A program made the translations under genes and the position numbers. The notes beneath the pieces were generated by a model. That model made no database searches, had not been told where the DNA came from, and worked only from the letters and a program-made list of their open reading frames with translations. From Rhyacophila brunnea (Eukaryota > Arthropoda > Insecta > Trichoptera > Rhyacophilidae), in NCBI GenBank assembly GCA_022495005.1, contig JAGYXB010001010.1:1240001-1304000 (forward strand): 64,000 bases of DNA. The letters run 5' to 3'. Below, piece by piece: positions 22,307 to 34,034 of the stretch; position 1 is the first letter of the stretch; each line of letters begins with the position of its first letter.

Positions 22307-22687
22307 CAGTGATATATTTAATAAAGTAACTTTTTCATCAAACATTGGGGAGCAAAACTTTGTCAGAATTAATAATTGACATCAAATGTCAGGTGAAAGA
22401 AAATATAAAATTCTGTTCAGAATTACCCATCTTATATTAAAATATGAAAACATTTCATTATATTACTAAATATTAAAAATACTTTTTCAAAACAAAGAAA
22501 TATTAGTTCTGTTGATCCTTAATATCAATTACAATTATGATGATGATGAATAAAAATTTAAAAAAAAAATTAAAAAACTTAATAATATTATTGTTTTTAT
22601 TATTTCTAGTTATGTGTTACTTTTGATTTGTTTTTTGAAATGCCCCCGAAATGTGGCCCGCGGCCTAAAAGAAGTTGGGCAGCGCTG
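22307..22687. mobile_element. hAT-type MITE
   Basis: Flanked by a perfect 8-bp duplication ctctaacc (22299-22306 and 22688-22695). It starts CAGTGATAT and ends GGGCAGCGCTG, so the terminal match is CAG(T/C)G. The last 40 bases contain GTGGCCCGCGGCCTAAAAGA and AAGTTGGGCAGCGCTG, a typical hAT terminus. It is 381 bases with no transposase. Confidence 0.75.
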
Positions 22688-22697
22688 CTCTAACCCA

Positions 22698-23580
22698 TGC
22701 ATTCAGAATCTAATATTCTGCCACTCGGTATGGAGGGGACTATTAGTTCAATAATTATGCTGAAAGTAAAGTATCAATTTTTAACGGATTTACAAAATAA
22801 ATGGTTATTGTAAAAATATAAATATTTACAGATTTCTTAATAAACAAATCGGGAGCCTAATCGTAACCTAACATTATTACTACTTATAGGTCAATTATTC
22901 TTCATTCTGTCAGAAGATTAACTCACGTTTCCGAAAGTTATCATGTGATTAATGTCAAAATAAAAATGACTGAAGATGATTATTAAAGAAAAATTCACAC
23001 AGAAATTATTGATCAATTATTTATTGAAATACCAAAAAGATGACTGAGATATCAAAATAAAATTGTAGAAATAATACTATATTTTATCTAAGTATATTTA
23101 AATAGTATGATTTTGGCGGCCATATGATACGTCCTCATTCGAATAAATCAGAAACGGCCGTGCGAAATGTGGGTTTATTTTCAACATAATAAATTTCTTC
23201 TCTGCAATTACAGCAGGGTCTTTTGAAACGCAACCTTCTTATTCCAAAAAATATTAGTATAGCCAAAACGCATTATAATTTTATTTAAAACATTACTCGT
23301 GCATGAAGAATAACCGTCTTTAATTTTGATAAATTTAATAACATAATGTTTTGTTCTGTCAAAATAGATAATTATTAACTTTTGTCAACAACTATTATTG
23401 TATTCCGTTATATTTCATTATACTCGGGATGCCCTCATAAATATGGTGTTTGAGGAATATTGTCATCATATTGTTATGTTATGTATTAATTCAGCATTTA
23501 ATCGGCAGAATTCAAATTTACATAACAATCATAACATAATTTAAATTAGATTTAATAGGTTGGTCTGTGAACCGATACAT
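22698..23580. other. AT-rich spacer
   Basis: No supported feature. Confidence 0.4.
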
Positions 23581-23735
23581 GGTTCGGTAATCAAACTATT
23601 ATAAAACATACTGGCGCGAATCCAGCAGATACAGGTTCAAGTCCCGTAGGCCGTCGTATTCTTTTCTACATAAACGATTTTTTCTAGTGTGTATATGCAT
23701 GATATGTTTTCAAATTATATATATTTATTATTAAG
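23581..23735 (+). mobile_element. tRNA-like foldback element, copy E (one arm)
   Basis: Carries the tRNA-like core (23585-23655) with CTGGCGCGAATCCAG and GGTTCAAGTCCCG, followed by the family's arm text TTTTTTCTAGTGTGTATATG and GTTTTCAAATTATATATATT. The opposite arm is missing. Confidence 0.65.
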
Positions 23736-24349
23736 ACTACAAATATAAACACTAATATCTCTGCTTAAATACCTACATACTGTACAGGAAGAGACGGGAT
23801 TCTTATAGCTAAATAAATACACACCTTTGCATAAAATGATGAAATTTGGTGTGATGAAATGTGATGTGGTATGATGCTCCTAAAGGTCAATATGATTTGA
23901 TTGATTTTTATTTTTCAAAACAGTGTTGATAATTTAAAGTTAATAAGGTTATTTTTTTGAAATTGGAAGCATATACAATACCAATATGGTTGTCAAAATA
24001 TCAAATTTATATTTTTACACGATTTGGTTAATTTTTCGTGTTAACCTACATGTTTTTTATTGTGCTGAATACTAAATCAAATTTATGTTATTTGACATTA
24101 TATAATCGGAAACTATTGAAATACCAAAATGGCGTTCACAAATCAAATTGCTTATTTTTTATGATTCAATTGATAAAAACGAATATAGATTACCATTTTC
24201 AGGTGGATCGACTCTGCAGAACTATGAATAATCACAGCGATCAAATAGAACTGTTTTGTTCTCTTGCCTCTTTCAAATTAAGTTTCTCCAAAATTACTCA
24301 TTATAGATGAATGATTGTATTTTTTTTCTTATAATGCCCACATAAATAT
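23736..24349. other. AT-rich spacer
   Basis: A 90-codon frame lies at 24038-24310. Its composition (L, N, F, K, I) and lack of a domain give no reason to call it a gene. Confidence 0.35.
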
Positions 24350-24535
24350 ATACCGTCATATCGTTGTACCCAAGGGGCAATAATCATCCACAGGGATGCC
24401 GTAAAACCCGCTAGACGGACGAACTAATAAAATTCAGTGGATGTACATGGCAACGATTAATTAAGTACCGAGAAGAGTGGAGAGAGCTACGGGTGGCCTT
24501 CATGCAGTAGTGAATCGAACTCTGCTGATGATGAT
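24350..24535 (+). mobile_element. RTE-type LINE 3' end, short and degenerate
   Basis: Ends CTCTGCTGATGATGATATAT after GTGGCCTTCATGCAGTAGTGAA, matching the end of the RTE copies at 37336 and 56562. The preceding 150 bases align loosely with their C-terminal coding part (CCCAAGGGGCA, then ACATGGCAACGA), with no open frame. Confidence 0.65.
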
Positions 24536-24854
24536 ATATATATAGTACATATATTTTATTTTTCCTTCATAAGTACTATATTTTTTTGTTTATCATTTTT
24601 AATAACTCTTTCCAATGTATTGTTCATAACTGTATTTACAGCTTGTTATTGAGACCACCACCTAATCTTTTATTTTATAATATAATCTCATGGTAACATG
24701 TAAATTTTACGTAAAATATTTTCACGTAGCGTGGCACAGTTTGCCGTGAGCTTTCTATCTAAAAGAGATGACCGTATACTATACGGTCTCCATTTTTATT
24801 AGATTAAATATGAACATTAATTCAATTTTCATGGCTACTTTTGGCAAAATTCAT

Positions 24855-24935
24855 GAATTCAAGAATGAAAACCTAACCAAACCTAACCTAATAAATACTC
24901 CAGTATTTCGGCTATTTTCAAAATTTGTTTGCTGC
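24855..24935. repeat. Partial relative of the telomere-loop foldback element
   Basis: Contains AACCTAACCAAACCTAACCTAA followed by ACTCCAGTATTTCGGCTATTTTCAAAATTTGTTT (quoted in parts: ACTCCAGTATTTCGG, CTATTTTCAAAAT). This parallels the loop and right arm of the element at 42066-42303. Only one arm is present. Confidence 0.5.
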
Positions 24936-25029
24936 TGACTTCCTGTAAAGTGTAAACCGACATGAACCGTGTTTTATTTAGCCACGAATTTTATGTCAAT
25001 ACTATTAGGACCCAAAGAGGTTGGACGGT

Positions 25030-25100
25030 CTTTAATATACGGCCATACGGCCATATATTAAAGCCATATACGGCCATATACGGCCATACGGCATACGTAC
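25030..25100. repeat. Short tandem array of a TACGGCCATA-type unit
   Basis: About six overlapping copies of ACGGCCATA or TATACGGCCA within 70 bases. It is a local, imperfect microsatellite-like array inside an otherwise unassigned region. Confidence 0.7.
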
Positions 25101-26480
25101 AAGTTTCAGGACACGTAATCTCATACCCATTATATTATTGCATTCTTCTGTGAGTGATCCTGTTGGTTGATAGAAATAAATAAAATTCACATCTAGGTAT
25201 TTAAAAGATTTTTTCTCATTTAAATATTCCAGTGAATAAGTTACTCAATTAAAAAATATAATATTGTATAATTTATCAGGTAAAAAAAACATTGAAGTAA
25301 TATGATCTTTGAGTGATATATATTTAAATATGTTGTAGCCATACTATGAAACATAAATCTTCACTTTAATCTCAATCACGACCTAATTAACAATACACAT
25401 ATTGCTGAGTGAAAAATTAAGACGAACAAAAGGTTAAATATTTTCCTTTAAAGTGTATACTTACCTCCGATGATAAGGCGGTACACACAATTAATATCCC
25501 ATTGCACCTTTAACGAAGTTTCGAAATTATTTTACCTACGTGACTGCAAAAAGATTATGGTGGAAAAGGAGATAAAAAAGTGACGTACATAATATAATAA
25601 TATATGCTGGTCTTTCGGATGCCGTTCAACAGTGTAAGCATCACACATATTCCATCATCGTGGACAACCTACCATAGCCCTACCCTGCAGCGAGACTACA
25701 AGAATTGGTTAAAGTAAATTAGGGTGATGATAGACTTTTAATTATGTGTATTTAACATCATATTTTTAACTGGTGATTTTACTGGTTACTCACTGTGATT
25801 ACTAAAGGCAATTTTTATATTATTAAATAAGAGATGTCGCTAATTGAAATAAAATTGTCTTTCGATAAGTTTTAATAATATTTTTTAAATAAAAATCGAA
25901 GGATAGCCTTTACACTACAGTATACGACAATCAAGGCACCCGTATTGCCACGAATTATTGTACGTAGTGGGGAAATTTAACACCATTTGTTTTTATTATA
26001 TTGTGTATACTCGATAACTTTACTTGACAGCAGCTTCCGTATTGTTGATTAACATGTAATTATTATGAATAAAAAGATTTCAAGAAGTACAAAAAATACT
26101 TATCATACCATCAATGGGTCGGGTCTTAGATTAATATATAGGTAAAAAGTATTAAATAAGTTTAAAAATAAATTAATACAAATTTAGCCTAAAATTATTA
26201 ATTAATTACTTACGCAAATATAAGTATAACATAAATCACTTAATTTAATTGCATTATCCATATTATTATTTTTTACCTACTTAATATCGAATGATCCACT
26301 TTTTTATTGGTTACCCATCGTTTACCTCCATTCGATAGACACTCTTCGCAACTGACATAATATATAACTCAAGTACCAAAAAATATGAATAATCCTTTTT
26401 GCACCGAAGAAAAAAAATGTGTTCGTTTGTATACGTGTATGAAACGCATATGTACGTAACAGAAGTAAAAAATTTGTTTG
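25101..26480. other. AT-rich spacer
   Basis: No supported feature. Confidence 0.4.
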
Positions 26481-26620
26481 TTTTAATCTATTTTCACGAG
26501 TTTTATTATTGTTGGTGCACTGATACGTTTTTTTGCGTTAATTTTTTGATCGTTGTGCGGCTGATTTTACAATATTCGAAACTCAATAGTCAATACAAAC
26601 ATAATTTTGGGTATTCGAGA
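26480..26620. repeat. Repeat shared with 48735-48860
   Basis: The segments GAGTTTTATTATTGTTGG, TTTTTTGATCGTTGTGCGGC, TGATTTTACAATA and ACTCAATAGTCAATACAAA have close counterparts in the same order at 48735-48860. In the other copy the minus strand carries a short open frame. Here that frame has lost its start and is interrupted. Confidence 0.5.
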
Positions 26621-26730
26621 GTTGTACATTTTTTGTGATCATTTTCCTTGCGGGATTCACTTTACCGAGAGTAAATAAATCATCGTAATAGCTTTTTGGT
26701 TTCCACCGTGTGAACTTCCTCCTTCTTTCC

Positions 26731-26766
26731 TCGACATTTCGGGCTCGTTGCAGAGGCCATTATCAA
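26731..26766 (-). ncRNA. Degenerate hammerhead-ribozyme-like core
   Basis: On the minus strand: a TTGATAA-type box, a stem-loop GGCCTCTGCAACGAGCC, and CGAAAT. This is the order CUGANGA - stem II - GAAA of hammerhead ribozymes, which are documented in Penelope-like elements. Both core boxes carry changes, so activity is doubtful. Confidence 0.4.
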
Positions 26767-26879
26767 GAGATGATATGTTTTATGATAAGTGTAGTTTTTG
26801 TATATGAATGCAAATGTCGCTCTAAGAATGCCAAAAGGAATCCGATTAGCTTAGAGCAAACGTTCCTCAGAGTAATGTG

Positions 26880-27113
26880 TCAATCGTTACGACCAGAGAT
26901 ACCAGATCGAATATTGAATTTTCTTGACCGTGCCGGAAGCCATGACGTTTTTAACCGTAACCCATCATCTGTATTAATATTTTCAGGGTTTCTATGGATT
27001 TCAATGACCTCCTTTACCAATCGTGCGAAATATCCTTTATTCCGACCCAATATCTTGGTTTCAAAGTCAAATTTGTGTCCTGTATCCATCGAGTGCTCAG
27101 GAAATGCTGACAT
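26880..27113 (-). pseudogene. Penelope-like ORF, GIY-YIG C-terminal fragment
   Basis: The 77-codon minus frame contains EHSMDTGHKFDFETKILGRN, then FARLVKEVIEIHRNPENINT, then DDGLRLKTSWLP. The pattern (H..D.GH..DF....IL, then EA/EVIEI, then N.DDG..L...W.P) is the conserved tail of the Penelope-type protein after its GIY-YIG nuclease. The GIY and YIG motifs themselves are not in this copy. The 136-codon plus frame opposite it (26710-27120) is its antisense shadow. In intact elements this domain nicks target DNA. Confidence 0.75.
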
Positions 27114-27235
27114 CGTTTAGTGTTTAAGTCAGTATGCCCTCTCGTGTATCACTCACATTTTTCTTTACCTTCATCTCTTTGCATTCATATACCTACACTA
27201 CACTAAACTTCATCATAAAACATAATAAACCGTCT

Positions 27236-27275
27236 ATTGATAATGGCCTCTGCAACGAGCCCGAAACGTCGAGGA
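27236..27275 (+). ncRNA. Degenerate hammerhead-ribozyme-like core, inverted partner
   Basis: The inverted copy of 26731-26766: TTGATAA, then GGCCTCTGCAACGAGCC, then CGAAACGTC. The GAAAC half is intact; the CUGAUGA half is altered at the first base and at the invariant G. Confidence 0.4.
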
Positions 27276-27330
27276 AAGAAGAATATACACGGTGGAAACC
27301 CAAAAATATATTACGATAAAAACAACCGTG

Positions 27331-29290
27331 AAAGTCTCAAACATTATAGTAAAATAATCATTTAAAAAATATTATCATTTAATCAACTAACGCCAATCGA
27401 AACAGTTTTATGACAGATACGGCTTACTATAAAAACATCACATCGAAGTCTGCGTTTAGTATTTTATCCCGCTGTCGTAATAATAAATATTATTTTTGTA
27501 GATTGATGGTTAGTATACAAAATTAGTAGCCTGAGAATGTTATAGTCTTGTGGGAGTTGAATGGTAGAACGCGGGTCAATCTGGGCGGATCCGTGACACA
27601 TGCTTACCTTTGTTGCGAGTACACGCGCTCGAAATCCATACTACATATTATTTTTCAAGTTTCGAAACTTCAACAAGGTTATTTACTGCTACATCATAGA
27701 GATTTGAAAATGCACGCAAGATTAATTTTTATTAATTAAACCTAATTATGGGTATAAATTGGCGTTAAAAAAGAGTTTATAAATGTATTTTTATTACACT
27801 TGGGGCTACAACACAAACATAAACCCTTAAAAACCAAACCGCCCTGTACCACACCCAGTTTTAATTGGGATGGGAGTATCACAAAGCTCTATGCGGATGT
27901 TAAGATTTTTGAAGCTATACTTCTTTTGGGGCGTTTGGTTGAGAGTGAAATTGAAAGCTGCGCGCACACACCGTTACGAAAGTGCGCGACAGCATGAAGT
28001 TAGCTGCAAATCTGCGATATAAAAATTTATTATTGTCGGCCATTTGCTATTCCATACGTAAAGAAATAATTAAACGTCAGAGTGCTAGTTGTTATTTTAA
28101 AAATAAAAACAACGAGAAATAATTATATAATTTAGTAATATAAGTTAAAGTGTATAGAAATAAACCAACGGCGCTCCAATAAGCGGCCCCTTTTCTTGAG
28201 TGTGTAATTTCACAAGATAATTAAGAGCTATTTGAATAATCTAGGTTATCACAAGTTTTGTTTTTGTTTTGTTACTCCAAATAAGTATAACTTCTAATGC
28301 GCGTACATAAGTACACAAACCGATTTATTTTTATTTTACTGGGTTTATGAGACTAAGAACTGCGAGTGCCCATGGAGCAGACGACCACATATAGACAAAA
28401 GTATAAGAAAATGATTATACATAGTAAACAAATACAAAAATGCTGAACAATACATGTGAAGAAATTTTCACGTTCGTAGGGCGCTCCATAGACCAAGTGC
28501 CTGCTGCTGTTCCTTAATAACCGTTATCAAGACCTTTAGATCCATTGAATTCAACAACGTGACCAACTCATCTAAGTCTTCGAGGCCTCAATATATTAAT
28601 TATTATCATCTTTGACAATGTCCACTCTTAATTAGGAGTATGTGGACACTATACGGCGTCTTAAAAATCCCTGCCACACTATATTAATTATAATATTAGG
28701 ATTAAATTACTCAAAGATTACATTCAATGAAGACAGTAATTTCATAATATATAGAACAGTCATATTATAAGAAAAATAACTTAATCAAAACGCATAGATA
28801 TCTATGTAGAAAAAAATGTGTTAGAAAGTTATCAATACGTATTCGTATTCAAGTTATAATTTTTTAAAAACAAAATATTGTATTAACAAAATTTAGGTTT
28901 CCTTTTAAATAGAATTATACGAAAAAATACGTTATCTTTGTTATAAATCACAAAATGTTGTTTTTTATCTTGACTGTTAATTAACATCAATTAAATAGTG
29001 TAACCTCTCTGCTCCTGTTACCTTCATTAAAATTTTAATTAGAAGTCGGATGTATTTACTAACAACAAACATTTCCATCTCGTCCACCTGTTTGGCAAAC
29101 ATATTTATTTATGCAGTAATTTGCCAACAATAAAAGTACATATTTTTACCCCCTTTTTATTTATTTACACCCTACTATACTACGACAAACCTTGAGGTTT
29201 AATGACAAAAGTATAGTAGTACCGCAGTGAAACAATCATAGAAAAATCCCTAAATGTACATGTTATAAACATCAAATAAATTTATTGTAA
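27331..29290. other. Spacer with slightly GC-richer patches
   Basis: The patches at 27540-27640 and 27810-28010 are GC-richer than the background. Plus-strand frames of 63-65 codons cross them without recognisable domains. The rest (28030-29290) is AT-rich and featureless apart from the candidate exon at 27608-27639. Confidence 0.3.
27608..27639 (-). other. Candidate minimal first coding exon
   Basis: On the minus strand, ATG at 27639 opens MDFERVYSQQ and meets a consensus splice donor (CAACAAAG followed by GTAAGC) after 32 bases. The sequence is GC-richer than its surroundings. There is no partner exon and no known protein, so this is only a pointer. Confidence 0.18.
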
Positions 29291-29303
29291 CCTTACTAGG
29301 GAC

Positions 29304-30035
29304 TAGGAATTCCAATCCCGGGATCCCGAGCTATTTTCGATACCTATGAATCCCGGGATTGATAAACATAATCCTGGGATTTCGGGATTGATTTTTTTAT
29401 CAATTTTTATGGAAAATAAAATAAAAGCGAAAAATACTTTTAATAAAAAATAACTACATTAGAAATAAACTGAGTTTGAATGAAGTTTGATTTATACCCA
29501 TGTGTAGGTTGCCGATTCATTTTATTTTTTCACGTAAATTATTAAAAATGAAAAGATTGGAAAAAATAATGCTTCGCACTTTTAACAAAGTAATTCCACC
29601 ATGATATCATACGTTTTACGGCAGTTTCATATTTGTCTGACTAATTAGATTTATGAAGCGGAAAGGCCAGTACGCCATGATTATTTGCTTTAATATTTTA
29701 AATCTCGCTAATCCATTCATTAAGTCTTTACTATCAGAAACAGCAATCTCCTATTAAATTCACATTATTATTTAAATTACAATATTATTTACTCCGTTAA
29801 ACTTGTGTATTTCCAAGATTGAACGTATACAATATTAACAATAAATGTCTTAAATTGTATTGATTGAAGTTGATTTATTTTTGACCGATTTTATCAATGT
29901 TATTTGTAAATATAAAAATTTTATATTAACAATGGTAAAAATTTCAACCCGGGACCAGTCCCGGGATCCCGGGATTGTCAAATTGTAATCCCGAAATCCC
30001 GGGATCAGAATTTTGGCTCGGGATTGGATTCCCTA
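29304..30035. mobile_element. Non-autonomous hAT element with CCCGGGATCC subterminal repeats
   Basis: Flanked by a perfect 8-bp duplication ctagggac (29296-29303 and 30036-30043). Terminal inverted repeats: TAGGAATTCCAATCCCG at the left and the inverse of TAGGGAATCCAATCCCG at the right. Inside each end are several copies of the self-complementary ATCCCGGGAT motif (29316-29395 and 29948-30010), probable transposase-binding sites. The 550-base AT-rich centre has no coding capacity. Confidence 0.85.
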
Positions 30036-30282
30036 CTAGGGACCAAACTCGAAGCCTCGGATGAGAAGTTAGTGCTTTATGCATCAAAAATACGAGGGCC
30101 GCTATTTTGAGGATAACTTTACAATTTACTTTATTAATACACAATTAAAAGCTGGCGCGGGCTAATGGGTCCATATCATTGCCACGAAAATATGACGGGA
30201 TGCATTTATATGGTTAAATTGCATTTTCTTGTTTCTTAATGATATTAATGTGTATTTTTATATTGATACTCGTAGCTTAGGG

Positions 30283-31412
30283 CAGTGGTCAGCAAACTCA
30301 TTAGTCAACAGAGCAAAATATCAGCAGTACAACGATTGAGATTTCTTTTGAGAGTAAATTTCTTAATCTTACTATATTGGTAGGTACACTGTTAACGTGA
30401 TATCAGTCTTAATAATGATCTTAATTATTGATAAAAATTAAATTGTAATTAAGATATCCATAAAATTAAACCATGACAATGACTGACAAACACTTAATGT
30501 GAACAATGGCCTTGCATCTCCTTGAAAAGTTTGGGTAAGTCAGGTATGTATGTTATTGTTTTTAATTTTAGGCACAATTCCAGGTTCTCATCAATAAGAC
30601 GACTTCTCAATTTACTGTTGATAAGGTTCATGCTTGAAAAAGATTGTTCACATGAATATGTAGAACCGGAAAGGAAAATAACAGCAAACACTAGTTTTTA
30701 ATTGATCATATAGGTCAGGAATACTATTCCAAGTATTAAAAATCATCATGTCTTCCTTCTTCAGGTCTTTCAAAATAGACTACTAAACTTGTGCTGTGAA
30801 ACATGTTCACGTTTGTTTTTCTCCAATATGTCTATATCAGCACAGAGATGTTGAAATTTAGAGCTCCATAATTTTTTATCCATAAGCTTTATCTATAATA
30901 GAGTTGATAATCTTAATCACTAATTCCATATCTTTGCAAATGTCTGCGCACAAAGCTCTTCTTGACGAATGATGCAATGGTAAGCAAGTATCTCATGATT
31001 TTTTTTTTTTTCAAAATAGCAACAACCCCTTTTCTTACGCCGGTCATACTTAACGCTCTGTTGAAATTGACACAATTTTATCGAGTGGAATATGATGTTT
31101 TTCCATACACTCTATTATAGCATTTTGCAATATCCTCTCCAGGTATTTGACATTTGAGTGGCAATAATCCCACAAGTTCTTCTTTAGGCAGGACTTGTAG
31201 ATAAAATAAATCGCACAAAACGTGAAACTTATACTGTATCATTTATGTCACAAGACTCGTTAACTGCTATTAATAAAGCTGAAACCAATTTGAGATCTTC
31301 GGCTTGCTGGTTGGTTATATTCGAAGACATTTTGACTGTTTTAGCGCGTACGTGGTCATTTGTGGCAGAGCCATACCCGAGGAGCCAAAGAGCCACGGTT
31401 TGCCGACCACTG
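30283..31412 (-). mobile_element. hAT element with decayed transposase
   Basis: The ends are CAGTGGTCAGCAAACTC and the inverse of CAGTGGTCGGCAAACCGTG, a typical hAT terminal repeat. The flanks do not form a clear 8-bp duplication (4 of 8 match). The interior encodes a broken minus-strand transposase. At 1130 bases it is shorter than an autonomous hAT, so it also carries deletions. Confidence 0.8.
30494..31215 (-). pseudogene. hAT transposase remnant
   Basis: The C-terminal frame (30494-30691) contains LSGSTYSCEQSFSSMNLINS and KLRSRLIDENLELCLK, the hAT dimerisation motif. Further upstream on the same strand, around 30950-31000, are pieces reading HCIIRQEELCAQ and, in a shifted frame, LVIKIINSI. 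These match the conserved block between the catalytic regions of GTF2IRD2/ZBED-like hAT transposases. There are multiple stops and shifts, and most catalytic residues are lost. No function expected. Confidence 0.75.
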
Positions 31413-33555
31413 GGTAAGATTATAGGCCTCCGTACTTCTTAGAATCGAACATGGTAAAACAATGATTACCTAATTGTATTTATATCTAATAGGTGTATTC
31501 TTTAAATTTGTTTCACATATATTATTTTATTTTCTAACATTGATATGGTTTTGAGATATAATAAATACATTCAATTAAAAACTATAATTCGAAAATGTAT
31601 TACATCCTAGTAGATATTTCAATATGCGCATATTCAAAATTAAAAAAATAAATACATCGCAATAGTAAAACATCATTATATTGCATGGTTTTTCTCTTCT
31701 CTGAGTCAGAAAATACATTTCAATTAGAATGATTCAAGAATAATATTTTTGGTATACCTGCCCATGAAATTTTGTTGGGCGTTACAATATCGAACTTTAT
31801 ACATCGGTACACGATCCATGCAATAAAGTTTATATTGATTTGTATTTGTGTTTTGTTCGTGGAAATGCTATTTTGCCTCCAGAGCATTTCTTAGATTGCC
31901 GAAACAGACGTCCGTGAGCCAATGTGAAAAACTTATTGTAAAATTTGTATTGAATAAAAATCGATGTGTTATATTATATTTTATTATTTCACACTTCCGT
32001 AAAATTTTAATAACATAATGGCTGTCTGTAAAATGTGAAATGTTTTTACTTAACTCCATCTCGTAAATCTCGTATATAAAAGGGAATTTATTTTTCTAAC
32101 GAAATGTATCGATTGCTTTGACTTTTTACACAGACTTCACAAGTAAAATAAAGCATTTAGTATTGAATATAAATAAAAAAAACATAAATGAATAACCTAC
32201 TGAAATAAATTGTTCCTAATAGTTCCGATGTAAAAACATGCACATGCGCCAGAAGTCAAACTTAAATGAAATTCTCTTTAAACACCTCATTCTCACTTTA
32301 AACTACCCCATCTATATACTTTTACTAAGGTTTTCCAGTTATTTAAAAACTTAATATTCATAGTTTACGTGATATATTTATATACGTAACACACAAAAAA
32401 GTAACAAAGTAGGTAATATAAGGTTGTGTTTGATGCTTCGAATCTATGATGTAATAAATTTAACTATCAAAAGTAGAACAATTTACGCGGTTGGCCGATC
32501 GATTCAAAATGAAAAAATCCACCTTTTCTACTTTTATTCAACTTGTGTGTAATAAATGCTATCAAAAGTTTAAATTTACCATTCCGTGGGGATACATATC
32601 AGTCAAATTTATTCTACTGTCGTATAGCGTCCGTAAAAATGAGTCTGAATAATTGTACAATTTTTATCAAAATAAAAAAAAATGTTTTTTCTTGGTAGAA
32701 AATATAGTAACATATTGTATCGGCAGACAATAAAATTAACTATTTTGGGCGAAAATAAAAACATAATATGTCACTGTAACTAGACGTAATCCACCCGGAA
32801 GTGATATAAAACTGATTAAATTCATTTCATTATATCATAAGATTATATTTCTAAATTTATATAAAAATATATTATCGTAATGGAGTCTGTACAGTAAAAC
32901 AATAATGTCAACATAAAAGATAAGTCCTGTATTTAAATGTAATGTGTGTCTATCCAAAATATAATAATTAAAAAAAAAAAAAAAGTTATGCGTACCTAAC
33001 AACTTAAAAAAAATAGATTTAATTATAAACAAATTATTGCAATTTCAATGGTAACCTCGATGAGTGTGAATAAATAACTATAAGTTAAATTAATGTAATT
33101 ATTGATATTAATTTTGTTAAGTACATACTTATTATTAATTTTGATTGTAGTAATATTTTCAATTTTATAAATATAAATACATCATTTATTATACGTATGT
33201 GATAATGGTAATTGTGATAAATATTTTTTGTGATTTGGCTTAGAAATAGTATGTATTATTTTTTATTCATTACATTCTCAGTAGTATTATTATGTCCAAC
33301 ATGCGAATTTCCACATTATTTTGGTATTCCTTATTTATTATTTTTTAATGTTTTTTTTTATAATTATTAAGGGTTTAAGTAGAAACACTAGTGGCATATA
33401 TTCAACTAATCTCAGATTTTACCTTTATCCAGAGATACTAAAAGGTCACAGGGGTGCTCTTAAATTCTCTGAATCTAAAAATCGATTAGGTTTCCGGAGG
33501 GGTGAAAAAAACTAGGATTACCACCTGATAAAATTACCAATAAAACCATATAATA
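31413..33555. other. AT-rich spacer
   Basis: No repeat pair, RNA-like fold or coding signal that I can support over these 2.1 kb. Confidence 0.4.
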
Positions 33556-34034
33556 CAGTGTTTTCTAACCTTTTTATATCTGCGATCCGGTGAAAATAAA
33601 AGAAATGCATCGCGGACCACTGACAAATAAATAAAAACTATCGTTTATGTAGTATTTTGTTGGTTAGTTTTATATCAGATAATATTATAACAGATTTATA
33701 ACAGTTTGATTGCGAATAAAAAAAATATTAGATGTAAATTCTATTGTAAATTATTAAAATAAACAGAAACTGATCAGGAAATAAATTGTTAATGATGATT
33801 AAATAGAGACGAAGCGGCGCATTGACATCCATTCGGTTGCTCTGTATTACTGACATGATCGAAAAAATCTTCTTACTTGAACAGTTAATTGAAAACATGG
33901 ACGATAATTAAAATTTAATGGTTGTAACTTAAATATGGTTATTCTTTATGGTTTTAGTGTAGGCGCCAATTATTTTTGGACCGGAAGAAAATATCTACGA
34001 ACCGCTATCGGTCTACGAACAGGTGGTTGGTCTC
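33556..34034. mobile_element. Degraded hAT-like MITE
   Basis: The left end CAGTGTTTTCTAACCTTTTT followed by GCGATCCGGTG, and the right end with ACCGCTATCGGTCTACGAAC and GGTGGTTGGTCT, resemble the CAGTGGTTCTCAACC-type ends of hAT elements in opposite orientation. No intact duplication and no transposase. Moderately diverged. Confidence 0.5.

Larger units (their letters stand above)
26665..27325 (-). mobile_element. Palindromic Penelope-like element derivative
   Basis: The two ends (about 26665-26830 and 27150-27325) are inverted copies of each other for roughly 150 bases. The shared text includes GGTTTCCACCGTGT, TCTTTCCTCGACATTTCGGG and CTCGTTGCAGAGGCCATTAT. The middle, on the minus strand, carries the C-terminal piece of a Penelope-type GIY-YIG protein. 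Penelope-like elements are known for terminal repeats in direct or inverted order. No reverse transcriptase remains, and no flanking duplication was identified. Confidence 0.7.

Noticed and set aside
22307..22687. Precise long terminal inverted repeats
   Set aside because: Only the terminal five bases match well; I keep the hAT call on the 8-bp duplication and the typical right end.
25030..25100. CRISPR-like or satellite array
   Set aside because: Units are about 10 bases and overlap without spacers; it is a small local tandem repeat in a eukaryotic context.
26710..27120. 136-codon plus-strand ORF
   Set aside because: It is the antisense of the Penelope-like GIY-YIG fragment on the minus strand, which has recognisable motifs; the plus frame has none.
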